The notes: generated from the letters alone by a model not told the origin. A DNA stretch of 64,000 nucleotides from Microglena sp. YARC (GCA_022414725.1 CM039462.1:124677755-124741754), one strand, 5' to 3'; shown: positions 11,984 to 22,429, counted from the stretch's first letter. Program-made: numbers and translations.

Positions 11984-12185
11984 GAGGAGGACACACGCAA
12001 ACGGCGGAACACTGTCGAATGTATAGGAGGACACACGCAAACGGCGAAACACATGTCGAATGTATCGGAGGACACAAGATGCGGAACACTGTCGAATGTA
12101 TAGGAGGACACAATAGGCCGAACAACGAATGGCACACGCAGGACACTCATTGACACACAAAAACGGCGGAACACATGTCGACGAC
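11984..12185. repeat. Tandem 35-45-bp repeat
   Basis: About five loose copies of GGAGGACACACGCAAACGGC followed by GGAACACTGTCGAATGTAT. Related copies are at 26.10-26.20 and 52.14 kb. No gene between 11834 and 12224. Confidence 0.75.
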
Positions 12186-12224
12186 TCCTCTTCATAGTCA
12201 ATCACTCAATCACTCACTCAGATT

Positions 12225-12362
12225 AAAGGGACCTGCGCTTGCGTACACAGGCATGCCCAATCCTTGTGTATTGCTGGAGGTACGATCGCCGGGCATCATA
12301 AAAGGACCTCCTCGCCCCGAGACTGCATATTTTTCTTTTATTCTCCTCATCAATAAAAACGA
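12225..12362 (+). repeat. 130-bp interspersed repeat
   Basis: The segment from ATTAAAGGGACCTGCGCTTG to TTTTATTCTCCTCATC recurs at 30315-30450 and, truncated, at 52165-52290. It contains TTGTGTATTGCTGGAGGTAC and CGCCGGGCATCATAAA. The flank TAAAAACGAGTGTAAACAAC is shared with 31.47 kb. No coding content. Confidence 0.8.
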
Positions 12363-12552
12363 GTGTAAACAACTTTGACAGAGATCTATTTTGCTTAACC
12401 TCACGCTGTACCGTTGACAGATTAGAAACTTAAATATTGTTTTAATAAAATGGCCTCAAATAATAATGGCCTCAAATACCGGATTCGGCACGCCCCTACA
12501 CGAAATCCTTAATATTACACCAAAAGCAATGGGGATGTCAAGCTGAGTTGAG

Positions 12553-13735
12553 ACAAAACATACATCTCCTCTCTCTCTTTTTTTTATTATTAACAAAAAA
12601 GTGTAGCGCTTGTATCGGTTGTAGCACCTACAGCAAAAGGTTATATATGGAACGACAAGTTGAAACTATTGCTGAGAGCCGTACAAACGATACAAACGCT
12701 ACAGGACACCGGATCGTGTCTTAGGGAGCGTCTACAAAAGACATCCGCAAGGTTTCAAGCAGGCGCTATGCTCTACAAAACATACATCTCCTCCTCTCTC
12801 TTTTTTTTATTATTAAAAAAAAAGTGTAGCGCTTGTATCGGTTGTAGCACCTACAGCAAAAGGTTATATATGGAACGACAAGTTGAAACTATTGCTGAGA
12901 GCCGTACAAACGATACAAACGCTACAGGACACCGGATCGTGTCTTAGGGAGCGTCTACAAAAGACATCCGCAAGGTTTCAAGCAGGCGCTATGCTCTACA
13001 AAACATACATCTCCTCCTCTCTCTTTTTTTTATTATTAACAAAAAAGTGTAGCGCTTGTATCGGTTGTAGCACCTACAGCAAAAGGTTATATATGGAACG
13101 ACAAGTTGAAACTATTGCTGAGAGCCGTACAAACGATACAAACGCTACAGGACACCGGATCGTGTCTTAGGGAGCGTCTACAAAAGACATCCGCAAGGTT
13201 TCAAGCAGGCGCTATGCTCTACAAAACATACATCTCCTCCTCTCTCTTTTTTTTATTATTAAAAAAAAAGTGTAGCGCTTGTATCGGTTGTAGCACCTAC
13301 AGCAAAAGGTTATATATGGAACGACAAGTTGAAACTATTGCTGAGAGCCGTACAAACGATACAAACGCTACAGGACACCGGATCGTGTCTTAGGAAGCGT
13401 CTACAAAAGACATCCGCAAGGTTTCAAGCAGGCGCTATGCTCTACAAAACATACATCTCCTCCTCTCTCTTTTTTTTATTATTAACAAAAAAGTGTAGCG
13501 CTTGTATCGGTTGTAGCACCTACAGCAAAAGGTTATATATGGAACGACAAGTTGAAACTATTGCTGAGAGCCGTACAAACGATACAAACGCTACAGGACA
13601 CCGGATCGTGTCTTAGGAAGCGTCTACAAAAGACATCCGCAAGGTTTCAAGCAGGCGCCATGCTCTACAAAACATACATCTCCTCTCTCTCTCTTTTTTA
13701 TTATAAAAAAAAAAGTGTAGCGTTTGTAGCGCACA
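12553..13735 (+). repeat. 223-bp tandem array upstream of the D5 gene
   Basis: Five full units and a partial sixth, at 12553, 12776, 12999, 13222, 13445 and 13668. Each unit has a CT-rich tract, an A-run, TTATATATGG and a short frame starting MERQVETIAESRTNDTNATG that stops after five more codons. The A-run alternates between AACAAAAAAG and AAAAAAAAAG from unit to unit, showing amplification as dimers. A single copy at 25063 runs instead into a longer frame. The last unit ends about 50 bp before the D5 start. Confidence 0.95.
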
Positions 13736-13748
13736 ATTAGACAAAGCA

Positions 13749-13755
13749 TATAAGG
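13749..13755 (+). promoter_or_regulatory. TATA-like element before the D5 gene
   Basis: TATAAGG lies 30 bp upstream of the preferred ATG at 13785, directly after the tandem array, which itself repeats TTATATATGG. Position and composition fit a promoter; function is inferred. Confidence 0.35.
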
Positions 13756-13784
13756 ATCGTGTGCGGTATGTTATGAACATGGAA

Positions 13785-16175
13785 ATGAGCGACATCATTT
13801 GCGAAACCTATGATTGGCTCTTGCAATGCGGTCGAGACGTGGTCGGTGACACCGTCCTCATCCCTACCGGAGCGAAGAAACCTATCGTTTGTCACAAGGA
13901 GCCCGGGCAGTGGTCCATGGAAAAGGCGCATATTTACATGGTCAAAAACCCTGAGCATGCGCAGTGGGGACTTCTCTTGGATTCGTTGTGCGTTGTCGAC
14001 GCCGACTCTGACGATGCGGTGGCGAAGATTGAGGCCCTGCAAGACCCTGACGTTGTCGAAGCCCTCTCGGTGTGCCCCATCCAACAGACCAACAAGGGCC
14101 GGCATTATCTGTTCATTCGCCCAGAGTGGGCGGACGCGGAAGGTTACTGGGATGGCGCACGACAGGTCATCGGTTTTGACGCCGATTTGAAGACGCGTTG
14201 TTCCACCGGTACACGCGGCGTCTTGGCGATATGCCCTTCCTTGAACAAGACGTGGGTGCGTGAGCCGTGGGCTGCGGGGACTAAGCTCGTCGATATACCT
14301 CGGACGTTGATGGAGCTGGTGGCGAAACCAAAACAAACGAAACAAAAGAAACAAAAGTCAATCAAAGTTGTGGTCAATGACGATATCGATCACGAAAGTG
14401 GTGCACCCGAGGCGTTTGATGAGGTAGCGGCGCTGGTCGATATCATCGCCGCTTCCCGCGCAAGCTCATACCGCACATGGATGGAAGTCGGGTGGTGTCT
14501 GCACAACATATCACCCACCCATCTCCCATTGTGGGAACTCTTCAGCAAAAAGTGCCCGGAGAAGTACACAAAGGGGAAGTGTGGCGAGGTATGGGGCACA
14601 ATGAATTCGGATGATCGCGCGGGCTTGCGCTTGCGCTTGCGCCTAGGCTCTTTGCACATGTGGGCCAGACACGACTCCCCGGTTGAGTATTGGGACATCG
14701 TCAGTCAGCGCGTCATCGAGGACATCCGCACGTGCAACGGGAGCCATAACGAGATCGCGCGCATCGCGAAAAAAATACTTGGCAAACGCATCGCTTCCGC
14801 GAGCACGAACGGCAAGATATGGTACGTATTCGATGGGAGATGGAAGACGGACGTCGCCGCGATCCACGTCAAGCACGAGCTGTCCACCGTTGTTCTAGAG
14901 CACTTCATTATCGCTATGAACAAGGAGAGAGCGTCCCAAAGCGCTTACGACATGCAGAGCAACGCGAGCACAAAGAACGACGCCGACCGGCTAGCGCACA
15001 TCACCGCGCGACTCCAGGACGCGACCTTCAAGAATAACGTACTGCAAGAGATGCTCGAGTACTTTTACGACCCGGACTTCATGAAGAAACTCGACGCCGA
15101 CCCAAACCTCTTAGGGTTCAACAACGGCGTGTGGGACCTCAAAAACGGCGTCTTCCGTCAAGGGCATCCGGAGGACATGGTCTCCATGTCCGTGGGATTC
15201 GATTACAATGGCGCAGTGTGCGCGGAATCAGCAGACCGCGTGCGGAAATACTGGGACACGATGCACCCCGATATATACCAACGAGAATACCTCATCCACA
15301 CATTTGCTAGACAGCTGTACGGAGACAGCGGACAAGAGCTCTTTCACATACACGCCGGCGCCAACGCGTCCGCCTCTAACGGGAAGACCAAGTTCTTCGA
15401 AGTCATGGAGATCGCATTGGGCGACTACATCCGGAAATTTGGCGTGGAAATGCTAACAAGCAAGCAACGCATCGATCCAGGTCGCCCGATGCCAGAGTTT
15501 GCGACGTGGAAGGGGGTCCGCATTATGTATTGCACAGAGCCAAACCACGACGAAGTCTTAAATTCCGGAGTCCTCAAGGATATGACCGGTGGGGAAGGCA
15601 TCACCTACCGCCTCTTGCACTCCAGCGACATCGTACGATTCCGCCCGCAACACAAGATACACATCATGTGCAACGCCCCGCCGATGGTCGACGGTTCTGA
15701 CTCGGGAGTCCAACGACGGATACGAAAACTCGACTACATCAGTAGGTTTGTGGACGCGGATGAGGCGGACGCCTCCAAATTCCTCTTCCCACGAGACGCA
15801 GGGCTTGTAGAGTCATTCAAGGCAGACGGAGCGATGCGCATGGAGTTCCTACGCACCCTTCTACACGCGTTTGCATACGCTTACAAGTTCGATATGCCCG
15901 ATTCGTTAAAGAAGACCAGTGCGATGTACTTGAACGCGAACGACGCCGTGGCTATGTTCGTCGAAGAGCACGTCGCGGCCAGCCCGGACAGCGCATTTCT
16001 GCTGAAGGAGGCCAAAGAACGCTTCAAGACATGCGAATATTTCAACGGGAAACTCAGCACGATCAAGGCGGACCTGGAACGTCACCTAAGCGTCAGGTGT
16101 CTAGAGCAAAGCCGCGTCAAAAGCCGCGGAAACGAAAATTTGCGAGGGGTTTTCAAAGGATACAAGTTGGTGTAA
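13785..16175 (+). CDS. Primase-polymerase / D5-type SF3 helicase
   Basis: Likely a replicative primase-helicase that unwinds DNA and primes synthesis. N-terminal prim-pol region (residues about 1-170) has VVDADSDD and GRHYLF; a PriCT-like segment follows (about 220-300). The helicase part has a D5_N-like region with NGVWDLKNGVF, a Walker A-like SASNGKTKFFE, and IMYCTEPN, then HIMCNAPPM with the arginines RRIRK, and a C-terminal winged-helix region. In-frame Mets lie at 13773 and 13779, but 13785 (MSD) aligns with the MSV start of the fragment at 20680. No lesion is seen: this is the intact member of a family with at least two broken copies here. The stop lies inside a 7-bp palindrome. It is the best viral hallmark gene in the window. 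Confidence 0.93.
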   Translation: MSDIICETYDWLLQCGRDVVGDTVLIPTGAKKPIVCHKEPGQWSMEKAHIYMVKNPEHAQWGLLLDSLCVVDADSDDAVAKIEALQDPDVVEALSVCPIQQTNKGRHYLFIRPEWADAEGYWDGARQVIGFDADLKTRCSTGTRGVLAICPSLNKTWVREPWAAGTKLVDIPRTLMELVAKPKQTKQKKQKSIKVVVNDDIDHESGAPEAFDEVAALVDIIAASRASSYRTWMEVGWCLHNISPTHLPLWELFSKKCPEKYTKGKCGEVWGTMNSDDRAGLRLRLRLGSLHMWARHDSPVEYWDIVSQRVIEDIRTCNGSHNEIARIAKKILGKRIASASTNGKIWYVFDGRWKTDVAAIHVKHELSTVVLEHFIIAMNKERASQSAYDMQSNASTKNDADRLAHITARLQDATFKNNVLQEMLEYFYDPDFMKKLDADPNLLGFNNGVWDLKNGVFRQGHPEDMVSMSVGFDYNGAVCAESADRVRKYWDTMHPDIYQREYLIHTFARQLYGDSGQELFHIHAGANASASNGKTKFFEVMEIALGDYIRKFGVEMLTSKQRIDPGRPMPEFATWKGVRIMYCTEPNHDEVLNSGVLKDMTGGEGITYRLLHSSDIVRFRPQHKIHIMCNAPPMVDGSDSGVQRRIRKLDYISRFVDADEADASKFLFPRDAGLVESFKADGAMRMEFLRTLLHAFAYAYKFDMPDSLKKTSAMYLNANDAVAMFVEEHVAASPDSAFLLKEAKERFKTCEYFNGKLSTIKADLERHLSVRCLEQSRVKSRGNENLRGVFKGYKLV

Positions 16176-16193
16176 ATAATCGATTGTTTACAC
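16170..16193 (+). terminator. Stop-straddling palindrome of the D5 gene
   Basis: GTGTAAA and TTTACAC pair around a 10-nt loop; the TAA stop is inside the left arm. The copy at 30226-30249 is the same apart from one loop base. Confidence 0.6.
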
Positions 16194-16290
16194 ACGTGAT
16201 TCGAGGGTGCGCGGAAACACGTGTCGTCTCAAGCAGACTTCTGCTAGACAACTAGATTGTGGGAAAGGGGGGAATCAGGCGTGGGTGTTC
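16187..16290 (+). repeat. H-family hairpin repeat after the D5 gene
   Basis: Begins within the 3' palindrome (TTTACACACGTG) and continues through CACGTGTCGTCTCAAGCAG to a truncated spacer. The truncated D5 copy at 30 kb is followed by the same repeat, so gene and repeat were duplicated together. Confidence 0.8.
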
Positions 16291-16405
16291 AGGAAGATCG
16301 TCTTATCGATGAAGATTGACAATTGTGACAATGTGACAAATGTGACAGGTTATAGACATAACTATTATCTGATAGACCTCATTAACAAATATAGTATGCC
16401 ATATA

Positions 16406-16569
16406 ATGGGCGTTCCTGCCTCCCGGCCGATTTTTTTAAATTTCTAATCAGGATTTAGAGCCTCCTGAACGACTCTCTAGCTTGAGACATCAGCACCAAG
16501 GAATCACAATTCCGCTCCATACCATGTTTCGCAGCCAGTCAAAATCGGCCGGGAGGCAGGAAAGCCCAT
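16406..16569. mobile_element. 164-bp MITE, copy 1
   Basis: Terminal inverted repeats of about 27 bp starting ATGGGCGTTCCTGCCTCCCG, flanked by TA on both sides (16404-16405, 16570-16571). No coding capacity. Same family as 28479-28643 (opposite internal orientation) and 61972-62135. TA target sites and length fit Tc1/mariner-type MITEs, like those reported from pandoraviruses, but the mobilising transposase is not evident here. Confidence 0.92.
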
Positions 16570-16760
16570 TATATGTCAATTTATAGTTTGGTAAAATAAC
16601 TGTCGCATCTGTCACATCTGTCACATCTGTCACATCTGTAGTTCAGATTGGTGAAGGAATCAGGTGGTTGTTGGTTGCCGCATTTGTAGTGTGTGAGCGA
16701 CCGACCGGTCCAGAGGTTTTTTACTATTCCGCTCACTGTAGAAAAACGAGTGTAAACAAA

Positions 16761-17453
16761 ATGGATCCCTGCAACTTACATTACAGCTTACAGATGTCCC
16801 ACTCCAGGTACATTTCCATTGATGTTGAAGCCTGTGCCACCGGGCGAGGTCACAACGATCGCTCTCCATGCCAAGTAGCGGTTGTTGACGATGACGGGAC
16901 GCTTCTGCTCAACGAGGTCATTTGTGTGCATGACATTTACGATCCGATGACTTCCCTGACAGGTGTTACGCGCGAGCAGATTCTTGCTGGCAAGCCTTTC
17001 GATGAGGTCCGGGAATCAGTCATTCAGATTCTGTGCCCTCGCACAAGCATCATAGTTGGCTGCCGCCCCCAGGGCGATGTCAAATGGATGCAGCTGGAAG
17101 AAGGTATTCACTTTGCATCCATTGTCGATTTGTCTGACCTGCTCAAGGCATGGAACGATCGTTACAAGAATTACAACTTTTTTTCCCTCCGAAAGATGGC
17201 GTATGGTCTTCTTGGTACGACGATTCAAGATGCGGCCCATTCTCCTGTGATTGACGCCCAGATTTCACTTGAAATCTACAGGAAGCATGCATCAGATCCT
17301 GTTCGGATGAAATCTGCAATCAAGAAGCTGAGTAGGATGACCTTTAAAAGGGAGTTCCCTGAAGATATGGGGAAGACGGTGATTGTTGGCGATATCTGCT
17401 CGTACAAATTCAACCCCAAGAAATGTTTTTGCGGCCAGCCAACTTTTGCCTAG
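16761..17453 (+). CDS. DEDDh-type 3'-5' exonuclease
   Basis: RNase T/DnaQ-like exonuclease fold. Exo I is seen in ISIDVEAC (Asp, Glu), Exo II near GDVKWMQ (Asp), and Exo III in HSPVIDAQIS (His and Asp), giving all acidic ligands and the catalytic His of the DEDDh class. About 230 aa, typical for a stand-alone exonuclease. The C-terminal tail has KKCFCGQ. ATG 16761 is preferred over upstream codons because of its context (ACAAAATGG); a Met before SHSRYISID is an alternative. The start follows CGAGTGTAAAC, the inverse of the motif at H repeats. Likely role in DNA or RNA end processing; the substrate cannot be told. Confidence 0.88.
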   Translation: MDPCNLHYSLQMSHSRYISIDVEACATGRGHNDRSPCQVAVVDDDGTLLLNEVICVHDIYDPMTSLTGVTREQILAGKPFDEVRESVIQILCPRTSIIVGCRPQGDVKWMQLEEGIHFASIVDLSDLLKAWNDRYKNYNFFSLRKMAYGLLGTTIQDAAHSPVIDAQISLEIYRKHASDPVRMKSAIKKLSRMTFKREFPEDMGKTVIVGDICSYKFNPKKCFCGQPTFA

Positions 17454-17469
17454 ATTCTCCTGTATTCAC

Positions 17470-17560
17470 TATCAGTATTGGGCTGATCACTTACACGAAT
17501 GTGATTATTTCATCATGGGTGCACCTGAAACAACGATGTATCGCTTTCAAGCTTTGATTA
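17470..17560 (+). pseudogene. Fragment of the F-box-like gene at 42932
   Basis: About 85 bp nearly identical to 43200-43276, encoding HECDYF(V/I)MGAPETTMYRFQ ALI. The rest of the gene is absent. It joins directly to the 123-bp direct repeat. Confidence 0.75.
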
Positions 17561-17986
17561 CCTATATGGTTTACGGTAATATCAGCTGCTGAACATTATA
17601 ACAATTAAGGGGGCTCTCATTACGAGTTGAGTGGCGACCAAACGAACCCACAACGGACTTTCGTTGGCAGACAGAAGGCGTAGGTCGTAGAAAACATTAC
17701 ATTGATTGCCGGAGCTGACTGAGGTACAGTACAATCAATGTGTAGAGTTGACAGGTGATGGGTACTTGGAACCCTCCCTATATAATGTAATTATACCGAC
17801 ATACATCTACTTCATTTTACATACAATATATATATAACTATACATAACTTGTAATCTAATCACTACCTATATGGTTTACGGTAATATCAGCTGCTGAACC
17901 TTATAACAATTAAGGGGGCTCTCATTACGAGTTGAGTGGCGACCAAACGAACCCACAACGGACTTTCGTTGGCAGACAGAAGGCGT
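17559..17986. repeat. 123-bp direct repeat pair
   Basis: 17559-17681 and 17864-17986 are almost identical, with GGTTTACGGTAATATCAGC, AAGGGGGCTCTCATTACG and GGACTTTCGTTGGCAGAC. They enclose about 180 bp with AT-rich sequence (ATATATATATAAC). The motif GGTAATATCAGCTGCTGAA also occurs at 35.62 kb. No gene is seen from 17454 to 18069. Confidence 0.85.
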
Positions 17987-18069
17987 GTGCTTGACGAGAG
18001 GACTGGTGTATGAGGCACATGGCATTGCACAAGCAAGTCATCGAGGGTACCGACAAACAGAAGCATTCA

Positions 18070-18540
18070 TCAATCAAACCACATCTTCTCACGCATGGCA
18101 TCGAGGACGTCCTTAATACAGAAATAGTAAACAGCCCCAGTGTTGGTGCGATTCTTGGAGATGCCCCTCAAGCCCAGGTTCTTTGTATCATCACGCACGA
18201 GCTTGGACATCTTGAGACCAAACTTGATCAAGTTGGTTTCATGCTTATCAGAAGCACGGATCGTGGATAGCCAGTCATTGAACTGGTCGAACAAGGTCTC
18301 CGCCTTGATGCTCACAGAGGGAGAATAATCGATGATACTGTCGACCACGTTGTTATGCTCGACGCTCAGACCCTGGATCATGTGCAAGATGAATTGGTGC
18401 TCGTACGGAAGATTCATGGAGACCATTTGCGACATGTAGGTGGTTGCAGGCCTAGACCGTATCCATTCGACGCCCTTGATGTCCCATTGATTGATAAAGG
18501 AAGTGCATTTGCGCGGTCCCTGTGCCACAGAATTTACCCC
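18070..18540 (-). pseudogene. 5'-truncated fragment resembling a D5/P4-type primase C-terminus
   Basis: The frame reads ...EHQFILHMIQGLS...FDQFNDWLSTIRAS...IKFGLKMSKLV...GISKNRTNTGAVYYF. A helical block with an FxxFxxW motif followed by a winged-helix-like end resembles C-termini of viral P4/D5-type primase-helicases. This is judged by eye, so uncertain. Its 5' part would be antisense to the coiled-coil gene at 18584, so I treat it as truncated near 18540. The fragment at 18991 shares an LGL(R/Q)GISK motif. Confidence 0.4.
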
Positions 18541-18583
18541 ACATACATGGAAAGCGATTGATTGCCTTTCTTTTCCTCGCAGG

Positions 18584-18964
18584 ATGATGGTCAACAACAT
18601 GTACCCAACCCTTATTATAGCGGTTGCAACAAACATTGCTCTTTTCATATACTTCCACCGTCGTGCCGAGGCCTATCGTGATGAGACCTATCGTGCTGAG
18701 GCCCGTGCTGACAATGAAGCTACTGCCCGTCGTGAGGCTGAGGCCCGTGCTGACAATGAAGCTACTGCCCGTTGTGCGGAAGCTACTGCCCGTCGTGAGG
18801 CTGAGGCCCGTGCTGCGGAGGCTAAGGCCAGTCTCAGGCAAGAGTTGTTGTCGTTATCGCCTGATGACGTCGCTGCTATGACTCCTGAACACGTTGCGGA
18901 GTATATGACGGCGTGTGCCTCGGTTGGGGTAGCAGCATTTCATTTGGATCAGCCGGTATTGTGA
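18584..18964 (+). CDS. Membrane-anchored coiled-coil protein (126 aa)
   Basis: One N-terminal hydrophobic segment (TLIIAVATNIALFIYF), then Ala/Glu/Arg-rich coiled coil with repeats of EARADNEATARREA, then a short tail (LSPDDVAAMTPEHVAEYM). Same design as the gene at 9263. Three close Mets (18584, 18587, 18599) precede the hydrophobic segment; the first is chosen. Codon use is GC-rich compared with its neighbours. Confidence 0.7.
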   Translation: MMVNNMYPTLIIAVATNIALFIYFHRRAEAYRDETYRAEARADNEATARREAEARADNEATARCAEATARREAEARAAEAKASLRQELLSLSPDDVAAMTPEHVAEYMTACASVGVAAFHLDQPVL

Positions 18965-18990
18965 TAATTGCTTTTTTAAATACATACATG

Positions 18991-19203
18991 TCACACAATC
19001 ACCCACCCCCGCAGCACATCTACGCGTTGGCCTGCCCCCAAGAGTGGAGCGAATGCTGATGTGAATGACAAGTTCCTCTCCCGCATGGGATAGGGATAGT
19101 TTTTGAAGTCTGTCTGGGTGGCCTTTGAGATTCCCTGTAATCCAAGTTCATCGACTTCATCCTGGAAATGCCTTACATCTACCATAAATTTAGGCCCAGA
19201 CAA
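18991..19203 (-). pseudogene. Short fragment sharing the LGLxGISK motif
   Basis: The frame contains DEVDELGLQGISKATQTDFK, similar to KNLGLRGISKNRTNTG in the fragment at 18070. Probably another remnant of the same gene family. The rest of the frame is not recognisable. Confidence 0.3.
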
Positions 19204-19241
19204 CAGAGCGAGAGGTAAAAAAAAAAGCCCCTATAGAGAAT

Positions 19242-19843
19242 GTGTCCGGTTTGCAGCGAAAATATCGATGTGCGTGCCCAATAATTCCAGATGTAGCAGA
19301 ATTGTTTTATTACTGGAACGCTTTGAAAATAATTATTGATGCGCACGATGTGAGCCAGCATGTTGACTTTTCAGGCTACTTTGAACATGTAACTTCTGTG
19401 TCTTTACAGGCCTTGAATGTTTTGTGTCAATCTCCGGAAGACAGTATCTGTATTGACAAGATCGGTTACAAAGTTTGAATCAACTTTTCAGAATCCCCCA
19501 AATACAAGGTGTCCCACTTTCAAATGCCCCTAGCTGTATGTAGATACCGGCTGCATCTATGGATACATACATGGGGAGTCGCCTCGTACAAAAAGCGTTC
19601 CTCGCCGAGAACTGCGAGTTTGCGGAAGAGTTCAGGGAGTCGAGCGTTGCGTTGTTCAACATGTATATCGACGAAAGCGGGGACAGTAGAGATCGAGAAA
19701 AGTGGTTCCACAGGCAGATGAAGAACAAGGGGGTCGTAAAAAAAGTGCTTCAAATCAAAGGGAACTCGACACGCGGGTATATGGGATTGCGGATACGACA
19801 TGATGATAATGAATGCTGCACTCACGACTCACGCATGAATTAA
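19242..19843 (+). other. Two short unrecognised frames
   Basis: 19242-19478 (with ELFYYWNALKIIIDAHDV) and 19559-19843 (with FAEEFRESSVALFNMYIDE and STRGYMGLRIR) have protein-like composition but no recognised domain, and neither has a stop palindrome. They may be remnants. From 19844 to 20326 only short interspersed repeats are seen. Confidence 0.3.
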
Positions 19844-20123
19844 TGAAGGAATGCAAGCAAACACACGTACGTACGAACGAACACACGCAAAACGGATGAA
19901 GAACAAACACTGTTGTCATCGTCCATCAAGCAGACTCCACAATCATGCAAACGGCGGAAACATGTCCATATGTATGTATCCAAAAGACACCAAACAAACA
20001 CGGAGGCTTGCGCGTCGGTGGTCATCATTGGCTCGTCCATCGATCTACCAAGACACCACATGGCAGCACACGTCTCCAGAGACATGGTGCGTCATCACAT
20101 CCATGCACACACACACACCACAC

Positions 20124-20270
20124 AAGCGGCGGAGCCCCTTTCACCTATTCCCCACAGCGGAGCGACCGGGGGCGACCGGAGGGGAGCCCCCACGGGAAGT
20201 CCGCGAGGAACCGAGCGGGTGGGCGACCGGAGGGGAGCCCACAGTACACAGTACACAGTTCACATCAAGC
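20124..20270 (+). repeat. GC-rich interspersed repeat, copy 1
   Basis: CAAGCGGCGGAGCCCCTTTC, then GCGGAGCGACCGGGGGCGAC, two GACCGGAGGGGAGCCC blocks, and a CACATCAAGCA end. Other copies start at 25901, 26388 (internally deleted) and 53637, all in this orientation. No coding role is evident. Confidence 0.85.
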
Positions 20271-20326
20271 AGCATGAGACAATAATGGATTGATTCAGTG
20301 ATTCACATCCTCATTGATTCGCATTC

Positions 20327-20680
20327 TCATTGTCCATTATCACACATGACACGGTGGCTTTCGCATCCTCCTCGATGGTGGTGGTGCCCATCCTCCATTC
20401 TCGCACACGCCACGGCGGCTTTTGCATCCTCCTTGTCCACTTGTCTACATAGGTTGTTCGATCGGATACAGATGACAATCCGGTCGAGCAAAATGCCCCA
20501 GTCGGAATGAAGGGGGTTTTCCTTCACGAACGCGTCGAAAGTGGACCAGTCCCACTGACCAGGCAATTTGTGGGAAACAAGCGGCTGCTTCTTGCCAGGG
20601 CGTAGGGGGATCAAAACGCTGTTGCCGACATGCAGAGGATGCGAGCGCAACCAAGCGGACGTCTCATTAAGCACACTCAT
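20327..20680 (-). pseudogene. N-terminal fragment of a second D5 primase
   Basis: From ATG 20680 the frame begins MSVLNETSAWLRSH and contains NSVLIPLRPGKKQPLVSHK, LPGQW and HSDWGILLD. This aligns with the first 70 residues of the intact D5 protein (DTVLIPTGAKKPIVCHK, EPGQW, HAQWGLLLD). After GILLD homology stops and the frame runs into interspersed repeats. Divergence is high, so this is an old paralogue or a fragment from a related virus. A GCAGAA/ACAGAA microsatellite sits just upstream at 20690-20745. Confidence 0.8.
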
Positions 20681-22087
20681 TTTCGCAGAAGCAGAAGCAG
20701 AAGCAGAAGCAGAAGATGAAACAGAAACAGAAACAGAAACAGATGTAAGTGCATTCACTACATCCATCATGCTCACGTCTAGACAGGAGCTAGGCATCAC
20801 ACCCATGCACGCTGCACTAAGGCTGTATTTAAGAGGAGGATCATCAGGAATGGACAGATCTTCAATGATGGAGAGGTTGCGCGAGCAGGAGTAGACAGAC
20901 ACACGGACTCCACGGTCCGTGAAAGTGGATGTAGGAGGCTCCAGTGTGTAGAACAATGACCAACTGGATGCTGGGTCGAAATCGGATCCAAATGCGTCCT
21001 TACGGTACAATTTTTGTTCATGTGGCAGGGACACAGCTCTGTGGGGGCCGATTGCATCCGGTAAAGGCTGGTATTGAATGGCTTGGTGCAACGTGACGGA
21101 TGGACCTACGATAACAAACAGTATGTTCAAATACATAGTATATAGCAAACAATATGTTCAAATGAGCTACACAGCGAGAGCTCTAAGCAACAAACAACCA
21201 AATACACGATGCATTCTCAGTCCCGCAACCCCACCCACCTCAGCGCCCTTGTCCCACCGTGCCCCAGACTTATAATGCCCAACAAAGCTTGTGCACCTCT
21301 GAAGCAAACGAGCAGTAGACTGTCAGCCCCCCTGCCCACAAACAACGTGTTACACGTAGCACCAGATCTCTCTCACCTCTCTCAGCTCCTCGATCAAAGC
21401 AGCATGGCAGACGCTCTGGCTCTGGCTCTGACATGTGAGAACGCGAATCTGCGTAGCAAGGGGAAGTCTCAACTTTGAGCGCCCCTAACTTCCTTGGTTG
21501 GCATCAGAATCAAACGATCCAAGGGCATCCCCAATCAAAAAGCACAACGTAAACTGTACACCGTAAACAATAGGCGACTCTTGCTTTTACCTTCATTTAA
21601 GGGGACCTTTGACGATGTGTCAACACTCGTCTGATGGGACGCGAGTGTGCGCAACTGTTGCTTGGTCGGGGCCCGCCAATTGATACCACCCATCAGCCAT
21701 GTCAACATGTCCATGATGAGTTTTATCAACCAATTGAGCATGATGTCCACCTGCAACAACAAGATGGGTACCCATGTAGATATGTAGTGGGGGGAAACAG
21801 TTCATCCCATGCATCCCCGTGCAACCACACTCCATCTCATACATGCAGAGCCAATTGAGGAGTATTCCAATGCAACACACGTCCTGCATGTATTCAGGAC
21901 CATAGAATCCGGATGTCCTGGGTTGTCAAGAGCGATGGAGGCAGTTTTCAAGGGGTTGGGTCCCATGTGAATGGACATCAGGGAATTGGAGTGAGAAGGG
22001 TGGGTGGTTGTCATGCATACAACTTGGCAGCATCCAAATGCGCGTGTATGCGCGTATTTTTGTTGCAAGCAAGGAATATAAGTTAGC
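20681..22087. other. Region without a supported gene
   Basis: Apart from the GCAGAA/ACAGAA microsatellite, open frames on both strands are short and composition-biased. I see no recognised protein, no long repeat and no stop palindrome. It may hold decayed coding sequence. Confidence 0.4.
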
Positions 22088-22330
22088 ATGACAAGTTTAT
22101 ATGATGGTTTGGGTGTGCTGTGTCATGTCGATGATAGCCAAGTGAGAAAGGGTGGGCTGACCATGTTGATCACTCTAGGTGCCTCAGAGTTATCTAGCTC
22201 CGTGGATTTAAATGGCGATTTGGATGTGTTGTGTCATGTCGATGATGACCAAGTGAGAAAGGGTGGGTTGACAATGTTGATCACCCTAGGTGCTGCAGAG
22301 AAAGTTGACCAAGTCAACCATATTTTGTAG
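22088..22330 (+). CDS. Small two-repeat protein (80 aa)
   Basis: Two 37-residue repeats, each with VLCHVDD(S/D)QVRKGG and LTMLITLGA. The two DNA copies (about 22103-22190 and 22214-22300) differ at several third positions that keep Leu, Thr and Ala unchanged, suggesting selection on the protein. The repeat is the same length as the ankyrin-type unit elsewhere in the window but lacks its motifs. No function assigned. Confidence 0.5.
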   Translation: MTSLYDGLGVLCHVDDSQVRKGGLTMLITLGASELSSSVDLNGDLDVLCHVDDDQVRKGGLTMLITLGAAEKVDQVNHIL

Positions 22331-22429
22331 CCGATATTGTCAATACAGAGACTGTGTGTCTTGTGACTCTGTGTCTTCAGGATATGCCCCCCACCCCCCA
22401 CTCCCACTCCCAGAATCCCAGAGCGACCT

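Noticed and set aside
12660..13616. Five consecutive 95-codon frames that look like a gene family.
   Set aside because: They are the same frame in each 223-bp tandem unit; a stop follows soon after the only start-like sequence and the C-terminal part reads the CT tract.
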